Below, piece by piece: positions 35,603 to 44,198 of a DNA stretch of 64,000 nt. Positions within the stretch are counted from its first letter, which is position 1, and every line of letters starts with the position of its first letter. The position numbers were made by a program, and so were the translations under genes. Source of the DNA: Flavobacterium sp. W4I14. GTDB lineage: Bacteria > Bacteroidota > Bacteroidia > Sphingobacteriales > Sphingobacteriaceae. The notes beneath the pieces were generated by a model that saw only the letters and a program-made list of their open reading frames with translations, searched no databases and was not told the DNA's origin. Location: the NCBI GenBank assembly GCA_030817875.1, contig JAUSZU010000001.1:4712001-4776000 (forward strand). The letters are read 5' to 3'.

Positions 35603-36193
35603 TTAGATCTCGTAACTTTCTAATTCTGCTTTCAGGTTTTTGAGCAAACTCGCCATCGGTTTTGCCGTGTTCATAGATCTGCACATAATCACTGCACCTT
35701 CAACAGCAGCTACTGCTTTAAATGCATACACAGCAGGGTCAAGTTCGTCAGAAAACTCTCCGTCCTTAATGCCCTGTTTTAAAACACCAACAAATAATTC
35801 CTGTCCGCGCCGGATAACACTGGCTATCTTCTCTTTAATTGCCGGAAAATGGTCATCAGATTCAACAGCAACATTAAATATGGGGCATCCGCCTTTTAAG
35901 TAGGTGTTCAAAGGATCCTTATAAAAATCGAGAAAGGCAAACACTTTAGCTTTTGCTGTCTTACCCTTACTGATAGTTGATAACATTTTTTCACCGTTGG
36001 TTTTCAGCATAAAATCAACAACCTGTAAGGCAAGATCTTCCTTACCTTCAAAATGGCCATAAAGGCATCCTTTAGTCAATTTTGTAGCAGCAAGCACATC
36101 GTCTATATTAGCGCCTGATATTCCTTTCTGATTAAAGATAGGGGCCGCTGTTTCCAGGATGAATTGCTTTGTTCTTTCGGCTTTAGTAAGCAT
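35603..36193 (-). CDS. TetR/AcrR family transcriptional regulator
   Basis: A 196-aa repressor. The N-terminal helix-turn-helix (about 8-55) reads RTKQFILETAAPIFNQKGISGANIDDVLAATKLTKGCLYGHFEGKEDL, of which the last segment, KGCLYGHFEGKEDLA, is the recognition helix region. The C-terminal ligand-binding part has a PIFNVAVESDDHFP segment near residue 95 and a Cys (KGGCPIF) typical of the TetR group that controls SDR or NADPH-oxidoreductase genes. Four exact operator words surround it: two as an inverted pair in its own promoter and two ahead of the SDR gene, so it is autoregulated and controls the neighbouring genes. Confidence 0.9.
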   Translation of the reverse strand: MLTKAERTKQFILETAAPIFNQKGISGANIDDVLAATKLTKGCLYGHFEGKEDLALQVVDFMLKTNGEKMLSTISKGKTAKAKVFAFLDFYKDPLNTYLKGGCPIFNVAVESDDHFPAIKEKIASVIRRGQELFVGVLKQGIKDGEFSDELDPAVYAFKAVAAVEGAVIMCRSMNTAKPMASLLKNLKAELESYEI

Positions 36194-36217
36194 ATTAATA
36201 AATTTTACACCACAAAA

Positions 36218-36257
36218 ATATACTAAAAAGTTTAATTAAAAATACTTTTTAGTATAT
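36218..36257. promoter_or_regulatory. TetR inverted operator pair (copies C and D)
   Basis: ATATACTAAAAAGT (36218-36231) and its exact reverse complement ACTTTTTAGTATAT (36244-36257) are separated by 12 bp, 25 bp upstream of the tetR ATG. The arrangement is a large dyad suited to two repressor dimers and implies autoregulation. Confidence 0.8.
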
Positions 36258-36393
36258 TTTATTTTTTATGGTATCGAAATGACAATCACCGCAATCCAAA
36301 ACAAAAAGATAAATATTCCGTAGCGCATCTCCAATCCCTATAGACGTATCTTAGCGCCGAGATCCTAAAAATAATAATATTAGAAGAAAGTGG

Positions 36394-36413
36394 TGTAACT
36401 TTAGGAAGTTACA
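36394..36413 (+). promoter_or_regulatory. Dyad upstream of AraC gene
   Basis: TGTAACTT and AAGTTACA flank a 4-bp spacer, with partly matching outer arms, 34 bp before the AraC start. It could be the regulator's own site or an attenuating hairpin. Confidence 0.4.
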
Positions 36414-36447
36414 TCACCTCAGGTTTATAAATTAGTTATTTCTTGCA

Positions 36448-37431
36448 ATGATTTTCGAATTTACAGCGGTTCCGGGTTTTGACTTTATAATACGGTTTTC
36501 GGAACTAATTAATGTTCCGATAAGAGATAACTTTTTGGAGATCCCAAAGGAAATGGGAGAAGGTTATGTACGTAAGGTTGGCTTTGGTGATGATTTTAGA
36601 TTAACGATCCACCGGTACGTATTAAAGGAAGACCTGATTATTAAGCGCAATCCAGCTGCGCAGGCCAATGATATACGCACCATTTTCTTTTATAATGGCA
36701 ACGATGATCGTGAAGTTACATATAACAACGAGGCAAACGTACCCTTCTCACAAAAAAAGGACGCTTCTATACTCCTATCTACAAATGATTTGCATACAGA
36801 AATCCGTTTCCCTGCCGGCAGCAACATTCAATACGTGGTTGTGGGCATTACGGCGAACCGATTACGCTCAGTTCTGTCCGTTGAAAAACCTAATGGTACG
36901 ATAACAACCATTATGGATGCAAACGCCTCCTTTCTCTTTTTCGAAAACCTGGATCCTGAAATGCAATTGCTCCTTAAAAATATTGTATCCGTTGATATGA
37001 ATAACACTTTGAATAATTTCTACGTACAGATCAAGGTGCAGGAATTAATGTATCTGCTTTTCAGTAAGCTGTCGCTTAGGGAGAATACGACTTTTAAGAG
37101 CATAAATAGCAACGATGCAGAAAAGCTGCTGGCCATCCGCAACAAAATATTGAGTGATCTTAGTACTCCACCAATATTAAGCGAATTGGCCACTATCACC
37201 GCTATGAGCGAAACGAAACTTAAGCAGCTCTTTAAGCAAACATTTGGAGATACTATCTATAATTATTATCAAAAAGCAAGAATGGAAGAGGCTGCTTTTC
37301 TGTTGAAACAGGCCAAACATTCTGTTTCTGAGGTTGGATATGAGCTAGGATTTTCGAATCTCAGTCACTTCAGCCGGTTATTTGAAAAACGATACGGCAT
37401 TACACCAAAGAAGTTTTCCTATACAGCTTAA
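36448..37431 (+). CDS. AraC family transcriptional regulator
   Basis: A 327-aa regulator with a long N-terminal ligand or dimer domain and a C-terminal AraC DNA-binding region (about 235-325). The two helix-turn-helix motifs are visible in LSELATITAMSETKLKQLFK and VGYELGFSNLSHFSRLFEK, followed by YGITPKKF. It is on the plus strand upstream of an MDR gene and an Old Yellow Enzyme gene, which are its likely targets. A dyad lies before its start. Confidence 0.9.
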   Translation: MIFEFTAVPGFDFIIRFSELINVPIRDNFLEIPKEMGEGYVRKVGFGDDFRLTIHRYVLKEDLIIKRNPAAQANDIRTIFFYNGNDDREVTYNNEANVPFSQKKDASILLSTNDLHTEIRFPAGSNIQYVVVGITANRLRSVLSVEKPNGTITTIMDANASFLFFENLDPEMQLLLKNIVSVDMNNTLNNFYVQIKVQELMYLLFSKLSLRENTTFKSINSNDAEKLLAIRNKILSDLSTPPILSELATITAMSETKLKQLFKQTFGDTIYNYYQKARMEEAAFLLKQAKHSVSEVGYELGFSNLSHFSRLFEKRYGITPKKFSYTA

Positions 37432-37610
37432 TTTTCTATTTTTCCAAAACACCCTGTCATTTGTCGGATAGGACTATTCTTTTGTCTTTTTGGGTTATTT
37501 TACCTATTGAATAGCTAATACCTTTGTTCGTATATTCAGTACAACAAAGAAGTAACTTCTACACCTGGTATTCTTTAGGTGTTGAGGTGTACAGATTAAA
37601 ATTCAAAACA

Positions 37611-38534
37611 ATGAAAGCGATACAATATAACGACTACGGAAATTCAGATGTATTAAAACAGGTTGAAATTCCGGTACCATCAGTTAAGAATGGAAATGAT
37701 GTGTTAGTTCAGGTTAAAGCTGCAGGCGTAAATCCGATAGACATTAAAATCCGGATGGGCTTTATGAAAACCATCCGCCCCGTAGAGATGCCATTTATTC
37801 CAGGCGGTGAGGCTGCAGGAATAATTGTCGCCATCGGAGATGATGTATCAGCCTTTAAAGTGGGCGATGAAGTGATTGCCCTAACCGGCACAAATGCCTA
37901 CGCAGAATATGTAACCGCAAACGAAAGCTTCGTGGTGCCAAAACCACAAGGGCTTTCCTTTGTTGAGGCGGCATCAATTGGTGTCAACATTGGCACTGCC
38001 CAATCCGTTCTGTTCATTGCTGGTAAATTACAAAAGGGACAAAGCGTATTAATCCAGGGCGGAAGCGGCGCTGTTGGTGGCGCAATGGTACAGATGGCTA
38101 AAGCTGCAGGCGCATACGTTATTGCAACAGCATCGGGAAAAGGCGTGGCATTGGCAAAAAGTTTTGGTGCCGACGAGGTAATTGATTATAAATTACAAGA
38201 TGTTGCAAGTGTGATTAAGGATATTGATCTGGTAGCGGATACCGCTGGTGGTGAGGCCCAGGTAAAGCTTTTTCAAGTGCTAAAACCCGGTGGTGTGCTA
38301 TTGAGCATTGTGGTACCACCATCGCAGGAACTGGCAGAACAATACAAGGTAAAAGCGAGTTTTGTGGCTTCTAACATTTCGGCCCAAACCTTGCAGAATG
38401 GCATTGAACTCTTAAAAATCGGAAAATTTAAACCGGTTGTTTCTAAGGTATTCAAACTCGAAGAAGCAGCTATGGCACAGGATTTTTTAACAGCCGGAGG
38501 TGTAAACGGAAAGGTTATCCTTACGCTCGATTAA
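37611..38534 (+). CDS. NADPH-dependent quinone-reductase-type MDR oxidoreductase
   Basis: I start at the ATG at 37611 (MKAIQYNDYGNSDVLKQ), the usual MDR beginning; the longer frame from 37524 adds 29 unrelated residues. The 307-aa protein has FIPGGEAAGIIVAIGDDVS near 65 and VLIQGGSGAVGGAMVQMAKAAGA near 143-165, the NADPH-binding loop. No catalytic zinc ligands are visible. It is followed 58 bp later by an Old Yellow Enzyme gene, and both handle activated C=C bonds in known families, consistent with a detoxification pair under the upstream AraC regulator. Confidence 0.88.
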   Translation: MKAIQYNDYGNSDVLKQVEIPVPSVKNGNDVLVQVKAAGVNPIDIKIRMGFMKTIRPVEMPFIPGGEAAGIIVAIGDDVSAFKVGDEVIALTGTNAYAEYVTANESFVVPKPQGLSFVEAASIGVNIGTAQSVLFIAGKLQKGQSVLIQGGSGAVGGAMVQMAKAAGAYVIATASGKGVALAKSFGADEVIDYKLQDVASVIKDIDLVADTAGGEAQVKLFQVLKPGGVLLSIVVPPSQELAEQYKVKASFVASNISAQTLQNGIELLKIGKFKPVVSKVFKLEEAAMAQDFLTAGGVNGKVILTLD

Positions 38535-38592
38535 AAATCGGTCATAATTTAAATTTTACAAGTTATATCACTAACATAATGAAAAACAACCC

Positions 38593-39672
38593 ATGAAATT
38601 GCTAGAAAAAGTAACATTAGGAAATAAAATATTAAGGAACGCGATGGCAATGGCGCCAATGACACGAAGCCGTGCTAACCTGGAAGGTGTAGTGTCAGAC
38701 CTAACGGCCTTATATTACACGCAACGGGCAAGCGCAGGACTTTTGATCACGGAAGCCATTAATATCTCAGAACAGGCTATAGGAAGTCCGTTAACGCCAG
38801 GCATATATAGTGATGAGCAAATTGAAGCCTGGAAAAAAGTAACTAAGTCTGTGCATGACAACGGAGGTGTAATTTATGCCCAGTTATGGCATACAGGTCG
38901 TGTCGGCCATTCTGTGGACAGAAATGGAAAGCTCCCTGTTGCGCCTTCGGCAGTCGCGATAAAAGGGCAACAACATTTTACATCCCAGGGAATGAAAGAT
39001 TACGAAACGCCTCATGAATTAACTATTGTGGAGATCAAACAGATCGTTAAAGATTATGGTAAGGCCGCTAAAAATGCTATCGAGGCAGGTTTCGATGGCG
39101 TAGAACTTCATGCTGCATTTGGATACCTGCCGAACCAGTTTCTATCGGAAAGTGCAAACCTGAGGACTGATGAATATGGTGGTAACACTGAAAACAGGAA
39201 CCGCTTCGTACTGGAAGTGATGCAGGAACTGGTTGATGCTTCTGGGAGCGATAAAGTTGGCATTAAACTATCGCCAACAGTTTATTATAACAATATAGAG
39301 AATAGCGATCCTGTTGCTCAATTCGGTTCATTGATCGAAGCATTGAATGAATTCCCATTGGCCTATATCCATTTGATGAACGGCATGTTCCCTTTAAACA
39401 ATTACCCACACTACCCTAAAAATGCGATAGAAACATTTGGCAGCATCAGTAAACACCTGGTAATGGCCAACGCTGGGTTCAATAAAGAAAGCGGAGAGGC
39501 AGAACTGGAGAAGGGCATCGCGAAAATAATTTCTTATGGTTCATTGTTTCTCGCCAATCCTGATCTGCCAAAAAGATTTGAATTAAATGCCGGATTTAAT
39601 CAAATTGACCAAGCCACAATGTACGGTGGAGGTGAACATGGATATACTGATTATCCCTTCCTGAAAGATTGA
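38593..39672 (+). CDS. Old Yellow Enzyme family alkene reductase
   Basis: A 359-aa FMN-dependent TIM-barrel ene-reductase. AMAPMTRSRA is near residue 19 and YYTQRASAGLLITEA near 43. The substrate-binding block reads GVELHAAFGYLPNQFLSE near 174-191, and NRNRFVLEV and the C-terminal FLANPDLPKRF follow. In most family members the motif is His-x-x-His/Asn-Gly-Tyr-Leu; here the fourth residue is Phe, which removes the second polar contact for the substrate carbonyl. It should still bind FMN. It is placed after the MDR gene and before a small MmcQ-like protein gene. Confidence 0.9.
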   Translation: MKLLEKVTLGNKILRNAMAMAPMTRSRANLEGVVSDLTALYYTQRASAGLLITEAINISEQAIGSPLTPGIYSDEQIEAWKKVTKSVHDNGGVIYAQLWHTGRVGHSVDRNGKLPVAPSAVAIKGQQHFTSQGMKDYETPHELTIVEIKQIVKDYGKAAKNAIEAGFDGVELHAAFGYLPNQFLSESANLRTDEYGGNTENRNRFVLEVMQELVDASGSDKVGIKLSPTVYYNNIENSDPVAQFGSLIEALNEFPLAYIHLMNGMFPLNNYPHYPKNAIETFGSISKHLVMANAGFNKESGEAELEKGIAKIISYGSLFLANPDLPKRFELNAGFNQIDQATMYGGGEHGYTDYPFLKD

Positions 39673-39693
39673 TCCTGGATAATTTAAAATGAT

Positions 39694-40056
39694 ATGAATG
39701 CAGAAAGTACGAGAGAATATTGTCTCTCCTTCGAGGGAGTTACCGAAAAAATGGCTTTCAAAAAAGCCTCTTCTGAATATGACCGAAACTTACTGGCTTT
39801 TTATGTGAAGGATAAATGGTTCTGTTTTTTTAATGTGGATGAGTTTGATTTTTGTACCTTAAAATGTGATCCTGAAGAATCAAAGAAACTTCAGGAAAAA
39901 TATGAAGATGTGACGCCAGCTTACCACATGAATAAAAAACATTGGATCAGTGTTTATTTTAACAAAAAGGTTCCTGATAAGGTAATCAAGGACCTGTTAA
40001 AAAACTCGTATGAACTTGTGGTGGCTTCACTAACTAAAAGGATAAGAAAGATTTAG
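39694..40056 (+). CDS. MmcQ/YjbR family protein
   Basis: A 120-aa protein of the MmcQ/YjbR (DUF419) fold. It has CLSFEGVTEKMAFKK near the N-terminus, KWFCFFNVDEFDFCTLKCDPE in the middle, and the hallmark PAYHMNKKHWISVYF near 80. The family is small, cytosolic and double-wing shaped; a DNA-binding role is often stated but not well established. It follows the Old Yellow Enzyme gene by 21 bp, so it is probably co-transcribed. Confidence 0.85.
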   Translation: MNAESTREYCLSFEGVTEKMAFKKASSEYDRNLLAFYVKDKWFCFFNVDEFDFCTLKCDPEESKKLQEKYEDVTPAYHMNKKHWISVYFNKKVPDKVIKDLLKNSYELVVASLTKRIRKI

Positions 40057-40128
40057 AAGAGGACGCTCGTGAAAACGGGTAAAAATCAAAGATAGGTAGA
40101 CATCAAACAATTTCGTGAGTTTAGTTTA

Positions 40129-40320
40129 TCATTGGTTCCCTCGCGAAAGCGCAGGTTTAACAGCTATCTTTTTATTTACATCGGATAGCGCCCCATTTTG
40201 ATATCGAGTTACCACATCTTTTAAGGCGCTACCATATTTACAAGAGAGGGTAACCGTTAATTGCAGCACAGCTATGGGTATATTGGCTCTGGCAATGGAT
40301 ACAAGGACGGCTACCCTTTT
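40129..40320 (-). pseudogene. Possible coding remnant (no start codon)
   Basis: Leftward, a 64-codon open stretch reads KRVAVLVSIARANIPIAVLQ and continues to PALSRGNQ and a stop, with plausible coding composition but no in-frame ATG. It may be the 3' end of a lost gene. The rest of the 550-bp gap 40057-40610 shows no other coding or RNA signal. Confidence 0.25.
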
Positions 40321-40610
40321 TTACGCTAAGCGTTAAATGGTTTCTCCCCTACAATTATAAAATAGCCGATACGCGCTGATGTGAACAGCCACGTTCTTCA
40401 AAACTATCTTGCGATCGGGATCTTTATTCTTAAAATGTTCGAAGCTTACATAGAGTAATGCTGCACTGTAATCTGACAGCAAAAAAACGCTGTTATACTA
40501 TTCCAATTCCAGACTGCGTGAACATTTGTATAACATTTTTGCTGATTATTAGCCATATCCCAGATCTGAATACGGTTATTTTGCTTCCCTAACCAATATA
40601 TATATCTTAT

Positions 40611-41381
40611 ATGAAAAAACAAAACTCACTAACAGATGTAACCAGGAAGGTTACTCTTGTTGTGGCTGCAACCTTAGTGTTTGCAAGCGCTGCATGTTTA
40701 ACAGGCTGTAAAAAAGATGAAAAGATCGCGCCTGGGGAAGTCACTGCTCCGCCCCCTCCTACCAAAGCTGTCGCCACGGTAGAAACCTACCAATCAGGCA
40801 CACATAACGGCTTCTTTTGGTCGCTTTGGAAGAGTGACGGTGCAACGGGCACAGTCAATTACGCCAATGGTACCGGGGGGAATTACAGCGTTAACTGGAA
40901 CGGGTTTAACGGTAATTTTACTTGCGGTAAAGGTTATTCAGTAGGCTCAAAAACCTATAAGATAGGGTATAATCTGAGCACTTATTCAAACTCCGGAGGT
41001 GGTACTTTTGGCTGGTACGGATGGAGCAGAAGCCCTTATTTTGAGTATTATGTGAATGAAACCTGGGGTTCGGTTTCACCTCATAGCGGTACTTACCTGG
41101 GAACATTTGAAACCGATGGTGCAGGTTATAATGTATGGACCCGGTGGATGACAGGTAAAAATATCGACGGTGGCGACGGCTTCAGACAGATTTATAGCTC
41201 GAGGGTTACAAAAGTTCCTACCGGACAAAATCGCGTCATTACTTTTGCCAACCACTATAACAAATGGCAAAGCTTTGGGTATACGCTTGGTCAGTTAAAT
41301 ATTCCTGCAATTATGGTTGCGGAAACATGGGGTTCTAATACGAATGGCAATATTAATTGTACCATTTGGGCGGCACAGTAA
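40611..41381 (+). CDS. GH11 family endo-1,4-beta-xylanase, lipoprotein
   Basis: A 256-aa protein. The N-terminus is an export signal with lipobox LTGC (Cys 33) followed by KKDEK, so the enzyme is membrane-anchored. Residues about 62-256 have the GH11 jelly roll: GFFWSLWKSDGATGTV, NYSVNWNGFNGNFTCGKGY, FGWYGWSRSPYFEYYVNETWGS with the nucleophile Glu 145, and IMVAETWGS with the acid/base Glu 238. It would cleave internal beta-1,4 linkages of xylan at the cell surface or in the periplasm. The usual thumb-and-QYWSVR region is altered (GFRQIYSSRV). It is isolated, with no SusC/D genes nearby, and ends at a hairpin terminator. Confidence 0.92.
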   Translation: MKKQNSLTDVTRKVTLVVAATLVFASAACLTGCKKDEKIAPGEVTAPPPPTKAVATVETYQSGTHNGFFWSLWKSDGATGTVNYANGTGGNYSVNWNGFNGNFTCGKGYSVGSKTYKIGYNLSTYSNSGGGTFGWYGWSRSPYFEYYVNETWGSVSPHSGTYLGTFETDGAGYNVWTRWMTGKNIDGGDGFRQIYSSRVTKVPTGQNRVITFANHYNKWQSFGYTLGQLNIPAIMVAETWGSNTNGNINCTIWAAQ

Positions 41382-41409
41382 ACACTTGTTTAAACCAATC
41401 AACCATATT

Positions 41410-41440
41410 ACTGCCTGGCAATAAGCCGGGCAGTTTGTAT
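41410..41440 (+). terminator. Terminator after the GH11 gene
   Basis: ACTGCCTGGC (41410-41419) pairs with GCCGGGCAGT (41425-41434) with one mismatch and an AATAA loop, followed by TTGTATT. It fits a rho-independent terminator 28 bp after the stop. Confidence 0.75.
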
Positions 41441-41505
41441 TGCAGGTACTTCAGATCAATACCTGGATTAAAAATGCTTTTAATATTATTTAACAATTAG
41501 TTATC

Positions 41506-42030
41506 ATGAGATCCATACTTTATTTCCTTGCATTTTTCATTTTTATCCTTCCCGCCTGCCATTCGCCAAATCCTAAAAAAATAGATGGAAATAAAAAATC
41601 ACTGATCGGAAAATGGCACCGGTTTTCCAGAGCGAATGGATATAGCGAATTTGATATTGATTCGCAATATGTAGTTTTCTATAATCAGAAAGTTGGCCGC
41701 TTTAAGCTTCCTTATAAAATAGAAAATGATTCCTTAAAATACCTTACCAAAGATTATGTAGCTAAGATTACAGACTACGGAGACTCACTTGTTTTGGAAG
41801 GCAACGATAGTACTCAAGCCGTGTTGCACAGGTTTAAAGAACCTCATGTTCCTTTTGCAACAATTCCTGAACAAAAAGATTCTTTATTATTTGCATCATA
41901 CATCGCTGATTTCGATAAAAGATTAATCAGCGAGTTTGAGAAAGCCGGAATAAAGATTTCTGATGGTATGGAAAAACGTGAGGGACCTGCATACGAAGAA
42001 CTGTTAAAAAAAAAATCAGCAAATAGGTAA
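41506..42030 (+). CDS. Lipoprotein of unknown function
   Basis: A 174-aa lipoprotein. MRSILYFLAFFIFILPACHS has a lipobox (LPAC, Cys 18). The mature part, with LIGKWHRFSRANGYSEFDI near residue 38 and small beta-strand segments, resembles a lipocalin-like fold, though no motif is definite. It lies 125 bp after the GH11 gene and its terminator, so it probably has its own promoter. Confidence 0.7.
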   Translation: MRSILYFLAFFIFILPACHSPNPKKIDGNKKSLIGKWHRFSRANGYSEFDIDSQYVVFYNQKVGRFKLPYKIENDSLKYLTKDYVAKITDYGDSLVLEGNDSTQAVLHRFKEPHVPFATIPEQKDSLLFASYIADFDKRLISEFEKAGIKISDGMEKREGPAYEELLKKKSANR

Positions 42031-42510
42031 AACGTGAAGTAAATGCTCCTGTAAGCTGGTATTACATGGAGCATTTAATATTCAGTTGAGTGCCGTTTTC
42101 TATTTAGCAAGCCAGGCCAAGAGCCACTATCAGCCATATCTACCTCATGTCCAAACGTGGCTTCCTGCTTTCATCAATATGCTGCGCCAGTTGCTGCCAA
42201 TTACACTGCCTACTTTGCCCGAGAATGCGCCATTTACGCCTTTTGAATACGTTTCCATAATTTTTGTTTTTGGGTGAAAAAATGTTTCTATAAAAGGATT
42301 GCTGTTTATACCGGTATGTTTAAATCCATGCCCAAACCTAGCAGTTTAACAGCACTGGCATCTCATTTTGAGCTTAAATGAGCTAAATTGAGCTAATTAG
42401 GACCATTATTGAGCTAAAATGGACCGTAACAGTTACGGAGTAGCAGCAAGGGCCCGGGCGCTTGTGGCGACCCAACATCATTAAGTTAAACCATTTGGCA
42501 CGAAAAATAA

Positions 42511-42581
42511 TTTAACCACAGATAGAAAGGATGCACACAGATACAAAAATCTGTGTTTATCTGTGCGCATCTGTGGTTAAA
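42511..42581. repeat. Nested 70-bp inverted repeat
   Basis: TTTAACCACAGAT (42511-42523) is the exact complement of ATCTGTGGTTAAA (42569-42581). Inside lie a second pair (ATGCACACAGAT / ATCTGTGCGCAT, one mismatch) and a third, ACACAGAT / ATCTGTGT. It can fold into one long hairpin and belongs to a class of intergenic repeats built from CACAGAT words. Confidence 0.8.
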
Positions 42582-42659
42582 AATTCTCAACTTAATACAT
42601 TGGGTGGCGCCCTGCTTAAGGGCAGCATAACCATCGGCGGTGGTGCCATTCTGCGAAAG

Positions 42660-42774
42660 CAGGCGCTGGCTTTACCTTTTAGGTAAAGAAAAGGTAACGC
42701 CGGGGTAACCCTGGGGTTATCCTGGGGTTAACTTGGTAGCAACAAAGGGTAAACAACAGGTAAAGCAGGGGTAA
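42660..42774. repeat. GGGGTTA/GGTAA-rich short-repeat tract
   Basis: The segment contains degenerate tandem words CCTGGGGTTAT, CCTGGGGTTAA and GGGGTAACC, and recurrent GGTAAA. It lies next to a helix-turn-helix gene remnant, so it could be a tail of a former mobile element. The remaining 1.1-kb gap 42031-43153 shows no intact gene. Confidence 0.5.
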
Positions 42775-42935
42775 TTAAATACGGCCCTTTTGCTGGCTTT
42801 CCAGATAGGCAGCCAGTAAATCTTTCGCGTAAAAACGATCGCCACCAGGAAGTTTTATAGGCTTTAACGTACCATCTTTTACCTTACGTTTATAGGTGAT
42901 TTCGCGAATGCTCAGGCAAACTTTAGTACTGATAA
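42775..42935 (-). pseudogene. Excisionase-like helix-turn-helix remnant
   Basis: Leftward the frame reads LSIREITYKRKVKDGTLKPI, then KLPGGDRFYAKDLLAAYLES and QQKGRI and a stop. This is the C-terminal half of a helix-turn-helix-17/excisionase-like small DNA-binding protein of the kind carried by Bacteroidota mobile elements. No in-frame start exists before an upstream stop, so it is truncated. Confidence 0.6.
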
Positions 42936-43153
42936 TGAATCAGTTAAAAAAAACAAAGAAAATAGGCTTCGAAAAAGGATTACAAAAACATCTTACAAAA
43001 AAAAGAAAATTGGATGGCCAAAATTGTAGTTTTATAATAAATAGTGTACCGAATTTTATCAAACTTTTCGGCACCACCGGAGGTCTGCTGGCACCATTTT
43101 ATACTCAATTTTTCATTTAAAACACGCTAACTCAGAATATTGGTTGTTTCTTT

Positions 43154-43876
43154 TTATGGGTTCATTCTTTTAAACATTCCCTGTATTTCAATGGGTGTTG
43201 CTTTCGATAACATTTCGCTATATCCAAAGGTCAATTCGTTCTTGTCTTCTTTTAGTTGTTGAAATATTGCCTTGATAAAATCACCAACAGAAGGGTGCTC
43301 GCTGTGCAAGCCTTTGCCACCCAGATCAGTGTTAAGGGCTGGCGGGATCAATTCGATGATCTCTATATTTTTTGATTTTAATAAATGCCTCAATGAAATG
43401 GTAAACGAGTGGAAAAAAGCTTTTGTAGCACAATAAACGGGCACTTTTGTAAGGGGTGCAAATGCCAGACCGGAGGTTACATTTATAACAGTTTCCAATG
43501 ATTTGAGTCCGGTAAAGAGTGAAGTTAAATGCAAAGGCGCTAAAACATTTATTTGAATCTCATTCTTTGCTTTATCATAAAAGTGCTCATCTGAAATATC
43601 CATCCAGTTTTGAATGCCTGCATTGTTTACCAATACGTTCAAATCACTGTGGTGTTCAGCAATCCATTGATAAAGTTCCGTACGTTCGGATTCCTCTGAT
43701 AAGTCGCAAACCTTTGTTATTACAGCCGGGAATTTGTCAGACACTTCTTGCAGCACTTCTTTCCTTCTGCCACAAATAATAACCTGGTTATTTTCCTGAA
43801 TAAATCTTTCAGTTAATCCCAAACCGATGCCAGTGGCCCCGCCAGTGATTAAAATTTTATTTTTTGATAATTTCAT
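43154..43876 (-). CDS. SDR family oxidoreductase (DltE-like)
   Basis: I start at the ATG at 43874-43876 (MKLSKNKILITGG); the longer frame begins at a TTG. The 240-aa SDR has TGGATGIGLG near residue 10, NNAGIQNW near 84, an INVTSGLAFAPLTKVPVYCATK catalytic segment near 132-153 and a C-terminal LIPPALNTDLGGKG. It appears to be the DltE-type subgroup. It is separated from the AraC gene by a gene remnant, and divergent to it. Confidence 0.87.
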   Translation of the reverse strand: MKLSKNKILITGGATGIGLGLTERFIQENNQVIICGRRKEVLQEVSDKFPAVITKVCDLSEESERTELYQWIAEHHSDLNVLVNNAGIQNWMDISDEHFYDKAKNEIQINVLAPLHLTSLFTGLKSLETVINVTSGLAFAPLTKVPVYCATKAFFHSFTISLRHLLKSKNIEIIELIPPALNTDLGGKGLHSEHPSVGDFIKAIFQQLKEDKNELTFGYSEMLSKATPIEIQGMFKRMNP

Positions 43877-43957
43877 TGTTTTTTGTTTAATATTCAATGT
43901 TTTAAAGAATTTTTATCTTTCTTCTGTACTTTTTAATTAATTCCATACACAAGCAGG

Positions 43958-44156
43958 CTATAAACCCAACAATTTTTCTGCATTCTGATAACCGATTTTT
44001 TCTTTGGCCTCTTGTGAAATAGGTGCCGTTTCAATGAATTGCCTGGTGTGTTTATCGTAAAGGCTAAGTTCTTTATACTTTTGCATCAGATCGCTATACA
44101 TATTCCTGTTTCTCTTACCAATTTTTCTGTTCATTAGCGCTTCTGCAGGGATTATT
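43958..44156 (-). pseudogene. C-terminal remnant of an amidohydrolase family gene
   Basis: Leftward the frame reads PAEALMNRKIGKRNRNMYS and ends in ISQEAKEKIGYQNAEKLLGL and a stop at 43958. The final segment (helix, then N-A-x-x-L-x-G-L) is the standard end of TIM-barrel amidohydrolases, but the barrel with its metal ligands is absent and no start is present. About 60 codons survive between the SDR and the AraC gene. Confidence 0.6.
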
Positions 44157-44198
44157 GAAATACTTAAGCTATTTTCACTTTAAAAAATAACTGAAGTC

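Noticed and set aside
36448..36904. Second frame inside the AraC gene
   Set aside because: Shadow of the AraC coding sequence.
42086..42277. 63-codon plus-strand frame in the gap after the lipoprotein gene
   Set aside because: The composition is not protein-like and there is no supporting context.
42896..43120. 74-codon Lys-rich plus-strand frame
   Set aside because: Low-complexity, overlaps the helix-turn-helix remnant on the other strand, no recognisable start signal or domain.
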